DNA from: Chloranthus sessilifolius
Lineage: Eukaryota; Streptophyta; Magnoliopsida; Chloranthales; Chloranthaceae
Reading direction: 5' to 3'
DNA: 64,000 nt
Assembly: GCA_021018995.1 (NCBI GenBank)
Contig: CM037596.1
Location: 8,941,501 to 9,005,500, forward strand
Shown here: piece by piece, positions 1-11,325 of the stretch
Layout of the letters: each line of letters begins with the position of its first letter
Position numbering within the stretch: the first letter of the stretch is position 1
Position numbers and translations under genes: made by a program
Notes under the pieces: generated by a model
What the model was told of the DNA's origin: nothing
Databases searched by the model: none
Seen by the model: the letters and a program-made list of their open reading frames with translations, nothing else

Positions 1-1936
1 AAGATGAGAGAGAGATAATATAGTTACATGGTAGAGGACTGAAAAGTTAAAATTGTTTCATGTCGTGTCTAATTGCAAATCGACACGGGCTCTTATGTGT
101 GAAGTTGCATTTCATGAAAAGATTAAGTTTCTTATGATGAGTTTATTTGAACTTAATCAAAGGTCCTATGCGATAGGATAAACACTAATTTAATTAGTGT
201 TCACATGCCGAAAGGGAATTAATCTTGAAAGATCCTCACACCCGACCCCACCCCACCCCACACCCCATCTCCCTTTCTGGACTGTTCGTGACTTATTCAG
301 TTCATCTGACTAAGATTTTTTCTAATAGAATTAATTCTCAATGTCATGCGTGCCACCAGGATTTATTAGTGTGTATTTAGATTTACCTCTACTGTGAGTT
401 CTTGAGGGATTAAAAACCCATGGTTTGAGATATTTACAAAGGATGCCATTGAATTATATTGAGTTTTTGTTTTGAAGTGGAATGGTTCTAGGAACTTGTT
501 ATAACTATTTTATTTTAAAAAGAAACAGAGAAAGATTACTTACCTACTTGGGCACCCCTTTTGGTTTTAGAAACTTCAATTAGACTTGCTAATTAATTGA
601 TTAATTAAATAATTGATTGACTAAACGATTGAAATTTTATAGGAGTTTTCTTAAATTGCTTAAGCATGTATTACACAAAAGGGGGTGTCCAGCCGGTAGG
701 GGGTGTGTGTGCAAATTTTTCTTTATCTCTCTCTCTCTCTCTCTCTCCCCCCTCTATGGTTCTTGTGCAGCTCTCTTGGCACTTTGGTATAAAATGTCGA
801 AACTAAAGTGTTCTAATAATTTAGCTTAAGGATCGGGTCTTGTTAATCCAATGATTTGAGGTTCATCCTTCTAGAAGGTTGCATATGTTGATCATCAGAG
901 ACCGTGTACTTTTTGTGGTTAGTTTAGAATCACCAAGCAAAGGTATAATGTTTATTTAAAATAGTTTTAATAGCTAGATGAAGTTGAGCATGATCCTTGA
1001 TATAGTGTTAATATCAATATTTTGTCATGGAAATTAAAATTTGAGAACTTTGAAAAGTTCATTTTTTTTGTTTTTCAAAAAAGCTCTTCCATCTAGATTG
1101 CTTTCCTTCAACATGCACCTATGTTGTGCACCAAGACTGCAATAGTAGGATAAACTAGGTTTCAATAGGCACGACTAGTAAGGCCAAGCAAGTGAATGGG
1201 AGGCCATATTTACATTTTATGTTTATGCTGCTACTAAATGGGAGGCCGTAATAATTTTTTTTACATTATATTGCCTTTTCCCCCCCTCAAAAGCTATGCA
1301 TTTGGTGGTAATCTAGTCACACCAGAAGGGAGATTGATTCATATTATAACATAGTTTCACTAACAAATTATTTTTTAGGTAAAGCGAAAAAAATTGTGCT
1401 TTTACAAGGAATCATATTATTTACCACATTTAAGATTCATAATATATTATACATTATAGTATGTGCTACTATTATGGATGCATATTTGTCTTCAATATCA
1501 TGTTAACATAATTCATTCTAGTATGATGTTGATAACTTAATATTCGAGTTACGATTTTATCCTCATTGTATCAGCCTTCTAGTAGAGTGTCTAAATTTTT
1601 ACGTAGTAACAATTATAAATGCAAAACCCTGAACTTGGTCAAGTGTTAGACTATGTATCCAAATAAATCTACCGTTTGAGTTTTAAAGTTTTACTATCAA
1701 TATATAAGATTAGTTGGTGATACTATATATTGATTATGTTATATTGTATGATCATGATCACACCAAATATATTGTTATGTGTGATTGGAAATAATGGTGG
1801 GAAAATGACGAACTAGAAAGAAAAATAATGGAGTAAATGCAGACCCATGAATTGAGGCACGTAAAATGTGCAATTCATAAGTTTGTACTTTCCCGCTACC
1901 GTTCACAGTCAATAATGAGTTATCAACATGATAGAA
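1..1936. other. intron-like or intergenic DNA, no gene seen
   Basis: AT-rich DNA with no credible coding exon on either strand. It probably belongs to a long intron of the DUF3326-type gene whose last exons start at 4985, since that first exon has a 3' splice site and its upstream partner is not found in the window. Landmarks are a C-rich patch near 240-270 and a (TC)n microsatellite at about 726-747. The open frame at 617-829 owes its length to the microsatellite and is not a gene. Confidence 0.5.
726..747. repeat. (TC)n microsatellite
   Basis: About eleven TC units followed by a short C run. Confidence 0.85.
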
Positions 1937-1945
1937 TTTAGGATA

Positions 1946-2365
1946 GGGTACCTCTGTTCACGCCCACATCGAAAACCCCTTAAAACCCATTGATTGGGTC
2001 AGATCAGATGATGGAGATTGTGTTTGACCCCGATCTTCCACACAAAGGATCTTGAGATCCTGTCTCACTTATCAGACAGTCAGTTTTTTATTCCACATGT
2101 CACAGATCCCCAAAATATGGCCCTAAAATCACATTTGAGCATGATGTGTACCATATGATTCAAGGGTCACTTTTTTGGGATCTGTGACACATGGAATAAA
2201 AAACTGACCCATCCGATAGGTGCGACATGATCTCAAGATCCTTTGTGTGGAATATCTAGGTGAAACACGCTCTCCATAATCTGATTCGACCCAATCAATG
2301 GGTTTTAAAGGGGTTTCTGACGTGGTTGCTTTCAGTAAATGCATGGGCGCGAACAGAGGTACCCT
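1946..2365. mobile_element. Foldback Mutator-type MITE (family A)
   Basis: Almost the whole element is a long inverted repeat: the left end GGGTACCTCTGTTC pairs with the right end GAACAGAGGTACCC, and pairing continues through the GATCTTGAGATC-like core. A perfect 9-bp direct repeat, TTTAGGATA, flanks it (1937-1945 and 2366-2374), the size made by Mutator-like transposases. No transposase is encoded. Relatives with similar ends lie at 5979, 39756 and 62378. Confidence 0.85.
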
Positions 2366-2374
2366 TTTAGGATA

Positions 2375-3094
2375 TGACTCATGTGGCACTGCATGCTGTG
2401 ATCAACTTCGTGATAGTTGAGACACCCTTAGATCTCTATTATGCCCTTACAAAGATATTTTGAGAACAAAATGTAGAATGCCAGAAATCCTAAAGCAGGT
2501 CTCATGCAACATTTTTGAAATAAGAATTATTGAATGGGTTAGAGATATTTATGGTGTGTTAACGGGTTATAAACACAGTTTGGTTAGATGGACGATCTGG
2601 ATGTACTATTCCTTTGATCTATGGTCATAGATTCTCTTCAATATACCAAATGTTGTCTAAGCATCTTTTGGTTTAACACAACAGTCAAATTCAAAGTAAC
2701 TTAGAAATTTATTTTATATGTAACTTGAATGGATACAACTTTTAATTTATTCCAATATTCAGAAAGGACCAGATCTGACCCGCCTGCACCCTAGGCCGAG
2801 CCCTAGCCTAGGCCAACTCTGTGTGCACGTGATCTAGAACATACTATGCTCTTTTAACATATACTAGCCTTTACACAATCTTTTTCTTATAACCACCTTT
2901 TACTTTTCTTCACCAATTTTTACAACGCAACTTTTAAAGAATTTAGTTACCTGACATGAGATTTTCTCCTTATAGATCTTGCCTTCCTTACTAATAACTA
3001 GCAAATATAGGGTGTATATTATATATACCATAATATGTACATAAAAAATTTATTTTAATATATTTAAAATAAATAATATATAAAAAAACTATAC
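2375..3094. other. AT-rich DNA, nothing recognised
   Basis: No gene. A short palindromic CCTAGGC patch near 2790-2815 may be a MITE relic. Confidence 0.4.
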
Positions 3095-3099
3095 TTCAA

Positions 3100-3770
3100 T
3101 AGCGTCTTCTTCAACAATGGTTGCATCACCCATTACGAAATTGGAGTGCTTCGATATGACGAATTTCAAGAGGTGGTAACAAAGGATGCATTTTTTGTTG
3201 ACCTCGTTCAAAGTAGTCCATGTTCTCACATTTGGTTTTCCATCAATTGAAGAAGGATTTGCTGTTGACGAAATTAGAAAGAGATAAAAGTAGGAAGCCT
3301 ATGATTATGTCTATCGTTGGCCCATCTTTAATTCATTCGCTGATTCTCTCTCCGATATTAACCAACCAATCACTATTGCCAAAGCATTATGGAAAGCGGA
3401 GAACAAATAAATAATTTAGAATGCGAGATATGAGTCCCATATTGTAAGTCAAAATTTCAATTTTCAAATGGTTGATGATAAACTAATATTAGGCCAAGTC
3501 CACAAACTTCAAACATGATTGCTTATGGATCTAAGTTTGATGAGTGGTTCGTAGTAAATATAGTAATTGCAAAGGTACCACCTTCATGTAGGGCTACTGT
3601 AAGAAAAGTGGTCCATGGATGTGCTTCTTCAATATCTATGGATAGAAGAAGTCCATCTAATGGGCAAGATTGAAAAGAAAAATGGACCTTACATTCAATG
3701 CCAATATAATTAGATCAAAGAAAGATATAGACAAATCAAGGAAGAAGAATTCTTATACTCTACACCACAT
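3100..3770 (+). mobile_element. Ty1/copia gag fossil
   Basis: Conceptual translation shows scattered copia gag (UBN2-type) words in order, such as NFKRW, QRMHFLLT, INQPITIAKALW and FQMVDDKLILGQVHKLQT. LTRs and pol are not recognised nearby. The remnant is broken many times and looks old. It lies in what is probably an intron of the DUF3326-type gene. Confidence 0.65.
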
Positions 3771-3812
3771 GTGGGCATCGGGCCCAAGTTGGACTCGGGC
3801 ACAGTCAGGTCC

Positions 3813-3950
3813 ATGGATTAAAATTTTGGCCGAAACATTTCGGTAATTTCTGATTGGGGGGGGGGGGGGGGAAGGAAGTTCTGCCAAAATTTCGAATTTC
3901 GGTTTCGAACATGCCCGAAACTGAAATTCAACCTGATATTTTGATCCTTG
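3813..3950. mobile_element. Mutator-type MITE, TTTCGG interior (family B)
   Basis: The tips ATGGATTAAAATTTTGG and, from the other side, CAAGGATCAAAATATC are imperfect inverted repeats. Flanks GTCAGGTCC (3804-3812) and GTCAGGTCG (3951-3959) form a 9-bp target duplication with one mismatch. The interior is made of CCGAAA/TTTCGG words and holds a run of 16 G (3856-3871). The same interior occurs at 30116-30292. Confidence 0.75.
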
Positions 3951-4146
3951 GTCAGGTCGGTCCATTCCGATTATTATAAATTTTTTAAAATATTTTAAAT
4001 AACTTATTTAAATGAAAAATTTTGTCCGTTCAAGTTAAAATTCAAAAAAATTGTCAATTGTTTCATCCACAACGATGTCTATTAAAACCATTTGACTGTT
4101 GTGTTTTGATAAATCTGTGCATCCAACTCAAAACCAATTGGCAATG

Positions 4147-4391
4147 AGTGGAGGGGCCCAGGATATTATAAGGGGGGAAACAAGGCTATAATTTACCCAA
4201 TGTGGGACTAAACTTCAACTCGCCCCACACGTGTTGGTGGGACTGACCCAAATCACGTGGGCAATTGAACTAGGTGACGTGGAGTGGAGAAAGGCCTGCT
4301 CTGATACCATGATAAATCTGTGGAGGGGCCCAGGATTTTATAAGGGAAGAGACAAGGCTATAATTTACCCAACGTGGGACTAAACTTCAAC
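4147..4391 (-). mobile_element. TRIM-like LTR fossil with duplicated terminal segment
   Basis: Two copies of a segment of about 72 bp (4147-4219 and 4320-4391, beginning TGGAGGGGCCCAGGAT) flank about 100 bp. Next to the second copy, TCTGATACCATGAT reads on - as ATGGTATCAGAG, the usual initiator-Met tRNA primer site of plant LTR elements. It carries no coding sequence. It is best read as a tiny non-autonomous LTR element on -, old and incomplete. Confidence 0.5.
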
Positions 4392-4984
4392 ATGTTTCAC
4401 TAAAAGATGCTTAGAAAACCGTAGGCATATTTAAGTGAATCTATGACCATAGATCGAAGTGTATGCCCACTCACAGCCAATGAGAATAACACTAGAAAAT
4501 AAGCTTTGATAAACTTAGTTGTTATACGATAAGTGAATATGCCCATTGATTTGGAAGTTAAAATTGATGGGCATCCTCTTCGCGCACCACAGCGGAAAAT
4601 ACTCAAAGCGATTGAATGATCATCTAATCGATATAATTTTTTGTGGGTTGTCCATATTTATTGACGTTTTAAACTAGTCACATGATCAGGCAGATTGGAA
4701 AAAGTGGATGATTGTGTTATGGTTATGGATGGCTTATGCTGGTTATTTGTTTATTAGATATTCTTACTGGACTTCTCCTTAATTCTCTATTTCACTTCTA
4801 CTTCTAGTTTTGGCTTTTTTTTTTGTTGCACATTCTGACATGGTAACTTCTGTTAAAATGAAGTGTCTTTGTTACAGAGATATCTAGAAATATGGATAAT
4901 GTTTGAGAAATATAGGGAGTTTTTTGTTAATTTTTGTGTTCTCCTTTCTCGCCCTCTCCTTATATATTTTAAATTTTGTAACAG
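4392..4984. other. Intron sequence upstream of the first visible DUF3326-type exon
   Basis: No exon seen. The 3' end shows a pyrimidine-rich stretch (about 4936-4968) and then TTTTGTAACAG, a good plant 3' splice site at 4984. Confidence 0.55.
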
Positions 4985-5170
4985 ATAGGATACACCTTTT
5001 TACCATGCGTTCTTGCTGGGTTAAGTAGAGCGCCACAGTATGTGGTAAGGAAACCGGGGGCCTTATTGCATGGTTGCATATTGGGAAGTGACGTTGATAG
5101 TGTAATTCTTCCCATTGATGCTTGTGGAGGGGAGGGAACTCTTGCTTTTGCAAGAACTTCAAGAAATAAG
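4985..5170 (+). CDS. DUF3326-type gene, antepenultimate exon
   Basis: 62 codons, entered in phase 0 after a CAG acceptor and closed at AAG before GTAGAT. It encodes the most conserved-looking block of the visible part, including the glycine-rich DACGGEG. An open frame running past 5170 to 5281 is only read-through into the intron. Confidence 0.82.
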
Positions 5171-6605
5171 GTAGATTTCCTTAGTTCACTGATCTACTGT
5201 TCTTCTGTTCATGGTTTAATCACCGGTTTGGCCCCTGATCAATATGCTAGAGCAAGTTGTGTTGGTGGCTTGAACCGTTAGGCCCTTTTTTATCTAGAAC
5301 AAATGTGAAAAGCAAAGAAAAGCTTGATGTGCAGTAGCTTGATCTGTTTTGATTCATTTAGCAGCTTTTTCGTTCTCTATTTTCCATGATTTCTTTTTCC
5401 CATAAGAGTAGCTAGTTTTCAGACCATGCTTCCATTGAGTACATGGTTGTCAAGGTAGGCTAGCGATCTGACCATGTTTTTGGGTCGGGCATCTAATTTG
5501 GTCCCATCGAGTTGGGTTGAGCATTGAAGCACTGACCTGAAGGTTAGGTTCAGTTGGATTTTGCCCTGACCCAACCCCGTATGTATACATATTTTTCTCT
5601 CTTTTTTGCTTATATCCTTTTTTTTGAATCAGGTCAGGTCAGGTCAGGTCAGGTTCATATTATTGGCCTGTCGTCGGGTTGGGTGACCCGGGGACCAGGT
5701 AGGGTCGAAGGCCCGAAGGGTCAGACCAACCTAGATTTTGACCCCACTTGACCCAGCCCATTGACAGCCGCAATTGAGTAGGGCTACAGCCATGTCAGAA
5801 AAAATAACTGGTTATTTTAATACAGCCTTTGATAATTGCTGTTGAGGAGAATGAAACAGTTCTCGATGATACACCTGATAAGCTTGGAATTGAAGCGGTA
5901 TGAATCAAATCATTTTATATCGTTATTTTTTCTGATTTTTTTTCTCTCCAATTTTTAGTCATGTTGAATATTTTATAAGGGTACATTTAATAAGCGCCCA
6001 CAGAATCTTGCCGAGCACCTACACCAAAAATCATTGATTGCTTTAAATCTGATAATGGAGATCTTGTTTCGCTCCAGTCTACCACACAAGGGATCTTGAG
6101 GCCATGAACGTACCATCAGACCTTCAATTTTTGATTCCACTTATGACAAATCCCAAAAAAGTGGCCCTAAAATCACAAGACATCACTCTCAAACGTGACT
6201 TTAGGGCCACGTTTTTGGGATCTGTGCCATACGGAATCGAAAACTGACTGTCTGTTACGGTCATGACCTCAAGATCCATGTGTGGAAGATTGGAGCGAAA
6301 CACGATCTCCATCATCTGATTTAAAGCAATCTATAACTTTTGGCATAGGTGGTCGGCAAGATTCCGTGGGTGCTAATAAAGATACCCATTTTATAAAGTG
6401 GAATTCCCCTTTGCAGGTCAAGGTCTCAAATTATTGGGAAGGTTTAGGTGTTATCACCGCACACAAGGCAGGGATAGATCCAAACTCCCTTAGAAGAAAC
6501 GGAATTAGTAATATCAGATGCTCGTCCATCTTGCCGTCTTCAAATGACTATTTAGCCTTGAAGCGCCCTCCGTTGCTTAATCAGGTTGGTTCATTTGCAA
6601 TTTGA
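4985..6605 (+). CDS. DUF3326-type conserved protein, C-terminal part (three exons)
   Basis: Three exons, 4985-5170, 5826-5897 and 6417-6605, join in phase 0 into 148 codons ending at TGA 6603-6605. Splice sites are TAACAG before exon 1, AAG-GTAGAT after it, TACAG before exon 2, GCG-GTATGA after it, and TTTGCAG before exon 3. Visible words include GYTFLPCVLAGLSRAPQ, DVDSVILPIDACGGEG, VEENETVLDD and HKAGIDPNSLRRN. I recall these from a plastid/cyanobacterial protein family of unknown function, DUF3326, in which this stretch is the C-terminal third. The family name rests on memory; that this is a conserved gene rests on open frame plus consistent splice sites. The N-terminal part is not in the window. 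No catalytic role is claimed. Each intron carries one Mutator-type MITE. Confidence 0.8.
5443..5772. mobile_element. Mutator-type MITE, GGTCGGGT/GACCC interior, in an intron
   Basis: Inverted tips ATGGTTGTCAAGGTAGG and, from the right, TGCGGCTGTCAATGGG. Flanks ATTGAGTAC (5434-5442) and ATTGAGTAG (5773-5781) are a 9-bp duplication with one mismatch. The interior is rich in GGGTCGG and GACCCAAC words and holds a GGTCA pentamer array at about 5632-5655. Its right flank ends 44 bp before the exon at 5826. Confidence 0.7.
5826..5897 (+). CDS. DUF3326-type gene, penultimate exon
   Basis: 24 codons (PLIIAVEENETVLDD..., ending GIEA), phase 0 at both ends, between TTAATACAG and GTATGA. Confidence 0.82.
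5979..6387. mobile_element. Foldback Mutator-type MITE (family A) in the last intron
   Basis: The ends GGGTACATTTAATAAGCGCC and, from the right, GGGTATCTTTATTAGCACCC are inverted repeats, and pairing runs nearly to the centre. A perfect 9-bp target duplication, ATTTTATAA, lies at 5970-5978 and 6388-6396. Without the element the intron would be only about 100 bp. The right edge of the element is 29 bp from the 3' splice site at 6416, close to where a branch point is expected. Confidence 0.88.
6417..6605 (+). CDS. DUF3326-type gene, terminal exon
   Basis: 62 codons plus TGA, entered after CCTTTGCAG in phase 0 (VKVSNYWEGLGVITAHKAGI...). An open frame starting at 6282 is longer only because it runs through the MITE and across the splice site; the acceptor at 6416 is preferred because it joins in frame with the previous exon. 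Confidence 0.82.
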   Translation, partial: VKVSNYWEGLGVITAHKAGIDPNSLRRNGISNIRCSSILPSSNDYLALKRPPLLNQVGSFAI

Positions 6606-7107
6606 TAGGTCCTTCTTGACCCAACATCAGATGCTCTTCCATCTTTCCTATTACGATTGTAGAGGATCAATATGTTGAATATCTACTGGCTATACAACCA
6701 TAGAATAACTTTAATAACCTGGACCACTTTTCACCATTTTATACCGGTATCTCATGGGACTTCATCATGAAAATTTATTCAAGGATATATGATTTTAAAT
6801 CAGAAATTGGTATAATAATGATTATTATTGTCATCATCATATTTATTATCATTATTATCAAAGGCATCTCTGATGATTCATCGATGTGGGAAATCGAGTA
6901 GAAATTACATGCTTTATCATTATATGTTAATTTATCATCATTCTAGTGGAACATTAATTTTTGATACAATGTGGGCTGCCACTGCTTATGTCAATGAAAC
7001 CACCTGTTTTAAATGCTAATTTTTTCGTTGGAGAGTTTTCGAATCTCTATTCACACTTGGGTTTCCAAAATTGGATTTTTTAGGTTAATTTAAAAAGAGT
7101 TGTCTCC
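6606..7107. other. 3' flank of the DUF3326-type gene
   Basis: Probable 3' UTR followed by AT-rich DNA with an ATT/ATC trinucleotide patch around 6816-6862. No clear AATAAA signal; AATAAC at about 6713 is the nearest variant. Confidence 0.45.
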
Positions 7108-7126
7108 ACCAACAGCAGAAGCTATT
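7108..7126 (+). repeat. Left target-site duplication of the L1 LINE
   Basis: 19 bp, ACCAACAGCAGAAGCTATT. The copy at 16523-16541 differs at one base, which fixes both ends of the LINE. Confidence 0.9.
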
Positions 7127-7236
7127 TTCAAGGATAGTTTGCTAGGACAGGAAATAAACTGGGAGGTTTTGCTCTGAGCCCTCAATTTTCGTGTCATCTT
7201 CTTCTCTATTGTGACCGAGGCTCTTTATTCTGCCTC

Positions 7237-8551
7237 ATGGAGGTTCCTTTGAAGCTTCCAGATCCTCCGGGAAGGTGGGCTTCCCTGTTTAAGGAAAGCA
7301 AACTCTCTGATTCTTATGAGAAGCTTGAGTTCATCCCTAGCATCGAGAAGGGAGTGGTCATATGCCCTGAAGCAGAGATTCAGATGGAATCTCTCCTTAA
7401 TAGGGTGTGTTCTTGGGATGAAGCCTTACTATCAAGGTCTAAAAACGACTATAGAGAGATTATGGAAGATCCGAGGATGTGTGAATACTATAAAAGTTGA
7501 AGAGGGGTTCTTCTTATTCAAATTCTAAAATGAGGACATGAGGAAGGTCTTAGATGCAGGGATATGGACAATAGGAGGAAGACCGATGGTCTTGTGAAAG
7601 TGGGAGCCTGCGATGAAACCTGAAAGGGAGATGATGGAATCGGTACCCATCTGGGTTAGACTTTCGAAACTTCCTATACAATTCTGGTCTTCGAATATCT
7701 TGAGTAGAATTGCTAGCACTATTGGAATGCCGATTCATGTCAACATTCCTACTACGAACGGATCTAGATTGGCATATGCACGGGTCTGCATTGAAATTGA
7801 TGGTGAGTTTGAGTTCCCTAAAACTATTATCCTGCAGAGAGAACATGGTGAACAATTCATTCATAAAGTGGAGTATGAGTGGAAGCCCAACATATGTAAG
7901 CATTGTTCATCATTTGAACATGCATAAGAGAAGTTATCAAGACTAGACAAGAATGGGTGGTCAAATCCAATAAGGATGGTTCGAATGATCATATTGATGG
8001 TGAGATTACGTCTATGCAATTGAAAGATGAAATCAATTCGGAACCACAGGCTAATCGGGGTGTGGATGGTGATGCAATTCGAGACTCACAGGAACACAAT
8101 AGTAATAGAGAAGATGGATCTGCAGCCGTTGATGAACCATAGAATCATTCCCGAGGAGGTTAATTCGATAGATCTTAACGCAAATTCTGGAAACCGTGCA
8201 GACTCCTCTTTCGTTAAGGAAACTGCAGATTCATTATCTGCTAATTCTAGTAAGGGGTCAAAACTTCGAATTTCTCATGACGCAAGTTGTGGCTCCTTCA
8301 CCCAATCAAATCCTGGGGCAAGAGAGAATCATGGCCCTGAAATATCTAATAATAATAAATGCTTTATTCTGGAAAGTGACGATATCTCAGGGATGATTGG
8401 GGATAACTGTATCAAAGTAGCATCTTTGCTGAATATTAATAGTAAAATTGATAAAGTTGGCAAAAAATCTGGTGCTAGGAAACCCATGAAGGGAGGACAG
8501 TCAAAGAAAAGCATGAGTGAGGATACTCAGCCCATTAAAGAGGTTTCCTAA
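7237..8551 (+). pseudogene. LINE ORF1 (gag-like, DUF4283 and zinc knuckle), decayed
   Basis: ATG at 7237 begins MEVPLKLPDPPGRW. The block at 7613-7927 reads PIWVRLSKLPIQFWS and then ASTIGMPIHV and SRLAYARVCIEI, the usual signature of the DUF4283 domain of plant L1 ORF1. It is followed by CKHCSSFEHA, the remnant of a CCHC knuckle. The tail (7957-8551) is hydrophilic and rich in Asn, Ser and Asp. Several in-frame stops and shifts separate the pieces. The final TAA overlaps the ORF2 start as TAATG at 8549-8553. The ORF1 protein of this clade binds LINE RNA. Confidence 0.75.
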
Positions 8552-8587
8552 TGAATATATCCTCTTGGAATGTGCGTGGGCTGAACC

Positions 8588-9533
8588 TGATGGGGGCATC
8601 CAACAAAACAAGGCAGATGAAAGCATAAAGAGGAAATCAAAAGAGAAGGCAGAAAATAAGATACAACAGCACATTGTCCCACAACACACTGTGAAGAGTA
8701 CAACAACACGTTGTGCTACAGTGCGCTGTGATTAGTGCAACAGCACGCTGTGAACAGTCCCACAGCACGCTGTCCCACAGCGCCGTGGACGACTCTGCCC
8801 AACGATGGACTTGCGGGAATTTCTATTTTTGTTACAAAAATTATCATTTTTAATCTTTTATTATTTTAGGACTCTTTTATTGCGAGTTTTATGTTGTTTA
8901 GGGTTTTCTTAGCCTATATAAAGACATTGTAAACACTTTATTAATTAGTTTTTGATTGATGAATGAAAAGAGAGTTGCTTTTGTGCAAATCCTAGAGAGC
9001 TTGTAAAGAGTTTTCAACTGAGGGAGTGAATCCTTTAAACCTTGAGGAGTGAGCAATCGTTTCTTGTGCGACTTGTTGCGAAGCCGACGTACAGCCGTGG
9101 TGTGAAACTTCGGAAAACCCTTAGTGTGAAGCCTTGGAATCTATCCCTTTATTTTGTCTTTTCTCTAGTTATTGCCAGGTATTATCTGTTTTTAATTCCG
9201 TTGATAAAAATCAAAATCTCAAATTGTTCCCCTTTACTGAATTATTTTAAGCCTTATTTTATTTAAAATTCCTGAGGAGTCAAGAGACGATATTGCGATT
9301 GTCGATTGATGCCCTAACCTAGAACGAGACTTGAGTTCCCTCATCGGAGCCGTTTTTCTAGATTGGGAAAATTTCACGCATGCGAATGCTAAAATGGATT
9401 AATCTAATTGTTTTATTAATTTTATTGAATTAATTTTATGTGTTGTATGATTTTGAATATATCCGCTATTCAATTCATTCTAAAGTTAATCCCAAATTGG
9501 CATATTAGAGTTTTAGCGTGTCGTCTCGCGTCA
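8588..9533 (+). repeat. 5' LTR, family I (CAGCACGCTGTG palindromes in U3)
   Basis: 946 bp. U3 holds about seven degenerate copies of a CAGCACGCTGTG palindrome (about 8664-8785). Downstream is the shared module with a TATA box, TATATAAAG, at about 8915. Confidence 0.88.
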
Positions 9534-11325
9534 GTTTTGGTGTCAAAACACAGTCTTTGTTTAGGGTTGTCCGTGTCATATAGATTTTAGGGTTCACTTG
9601 ATTTTAGTATACTTTGTCTTACAATATCTAGTCTTGCATAACTCCGTTATGGATACTAGTAGCTTAGAAGCCCTGATTAGAGATCTTACATCTAAAGTGA
9701 CCTCTAGTCAAACCCGGATGGATGAGCACATCGCTGATCAACAAGCCCGGCATGAGGCTTTTAGAGACCCATTTTGAAGAGATCAATGAGCTCATCACTG
9801 AGAATCACAATAGAGTCAACAACAGTGACCGTAGGAGAGATGTTCCTCCCCGACGTGAGGTCCAAACCAATCTAGACGATAAGGTCATGAAATCAGTGAA
9901 AATGGACGCCCCTACTTTTAACGGGAAAAGACAACCCAAGGTCTTTCTTGAGTGGGTCACTAGCATGGAAATCTACTTCGAGTGGTATACCATGTCCGAA
10001 GAGCGCAAGGTCAAATTTGCCAAAGTCAAGTTTATGGGTCAAGCTAGATTTTATTGGTTGGGAGTAGAGCGTTGTAAGAAAATCTATTCGTCCTATTTCC
10101 ACGTGGGCTGAAATGAAAGTCCAACTGCACGAAAAATATGTTCCCGTATCCTATGATGAACGTATTCTTGATGAGTGGCAGTCATTGCATCAAGGAGATT
10201 CTCCAGTCACAGAGTACATCGATCGGTTTGAAGACCTGATGACCCAGGCCGATGTCGATGAGCCAGTAAAAGTTATCCTCTCTCGATTCCGAATGAGTAT
10301 TCGCCAAGAGTTACAGAGGGAACTCATTCCTTATCCCGTTGCGGATCTCGAGGAATGTTTGGTTAGGGTTGAAGAATTAGAAAGGTATCTTGACACCCCC
10401 AATAATGACCGATCTAAGTCCCTCAAATTTGAGTATCGATCTAATCCTATAGAAAAGGGAAGTACTGCCTCTAGTCAATCCATAAAATCCATGACTCCTT
10501 AGATTGACAAAGGAAAGGGACTAATGATCAAGAGTTCTAAGCGTGCTCCACAACAATGTTATTAAGTGTCAAGGTTTTAGTCACTTTGCATCCCAATGTC
10601 TCAATAAGGGTCAAACCTTGATTATTCAGGAGCATGCCGAGAAAGAGAGCAACGAGTTACACGAAGAATGTATAAACCGTGTGAAACACCAAGTGATGAT
10701 GACGGTGAAGTTTCAGTCAAAGCCGTAGGTTGCATTAGGACAGTTTCTATTACCGAGGACGGTGCTGATAGTGCGTCCATCCCAAGTGAGTCATTAGAGT
10801 TGGTAGGAGCATATCATCATTCTGATTTGCATGAGATTAACAGTATGAATTTATTGAGCATCGAAAATACGCATGATCGTACTAACACATTGAATATATT
10901 TAATGAATTTGATACTAACGATTTTGTGTTAATTCCTGATATTCGCGAGCATGTGAAATCTTTTCCATTCTCAGAAAAGGGTAATGATGGAGGTCTAGTT
11001 CTTCCTCTAGACAAGGGCAGCCATCCAATAGTTGCCTTAACGGATCTTACGCCTATTCTAGATCCCACAACCCCGCCCTTTGATCCATTCCTTGAGCACT
11101 CAATCGAACTACACTCATTTACCCAGTTTCTATCCCGTACCTTACCTGTCCAATATGAGAAAGGGTCGATTGAGAAGGTTATAGAATTTTCTGGCTTTCA
11201 TGCCAATGAAGGCAAGAATCAGAAGTATCTTATAGAGTGGAAAGGCAAGCCAAGAGTTGAGCTTCCGAAGTATGACATCTTCCCTAACTCATCGGAAATG
11301 AGTTTTTTCCATCCGAGGAGAGTAT

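Noticed and set aside
5042-5281. A 79-codon open frame as a separate small gene
   Set aside because: It is the exon 4985-5170 read through into its intron.
6282-6605. A 107-codon open frame as a single gene
   Set aside because: Its first part is MITE and intron; the real coding part starts at the splice acceptor, 6417.
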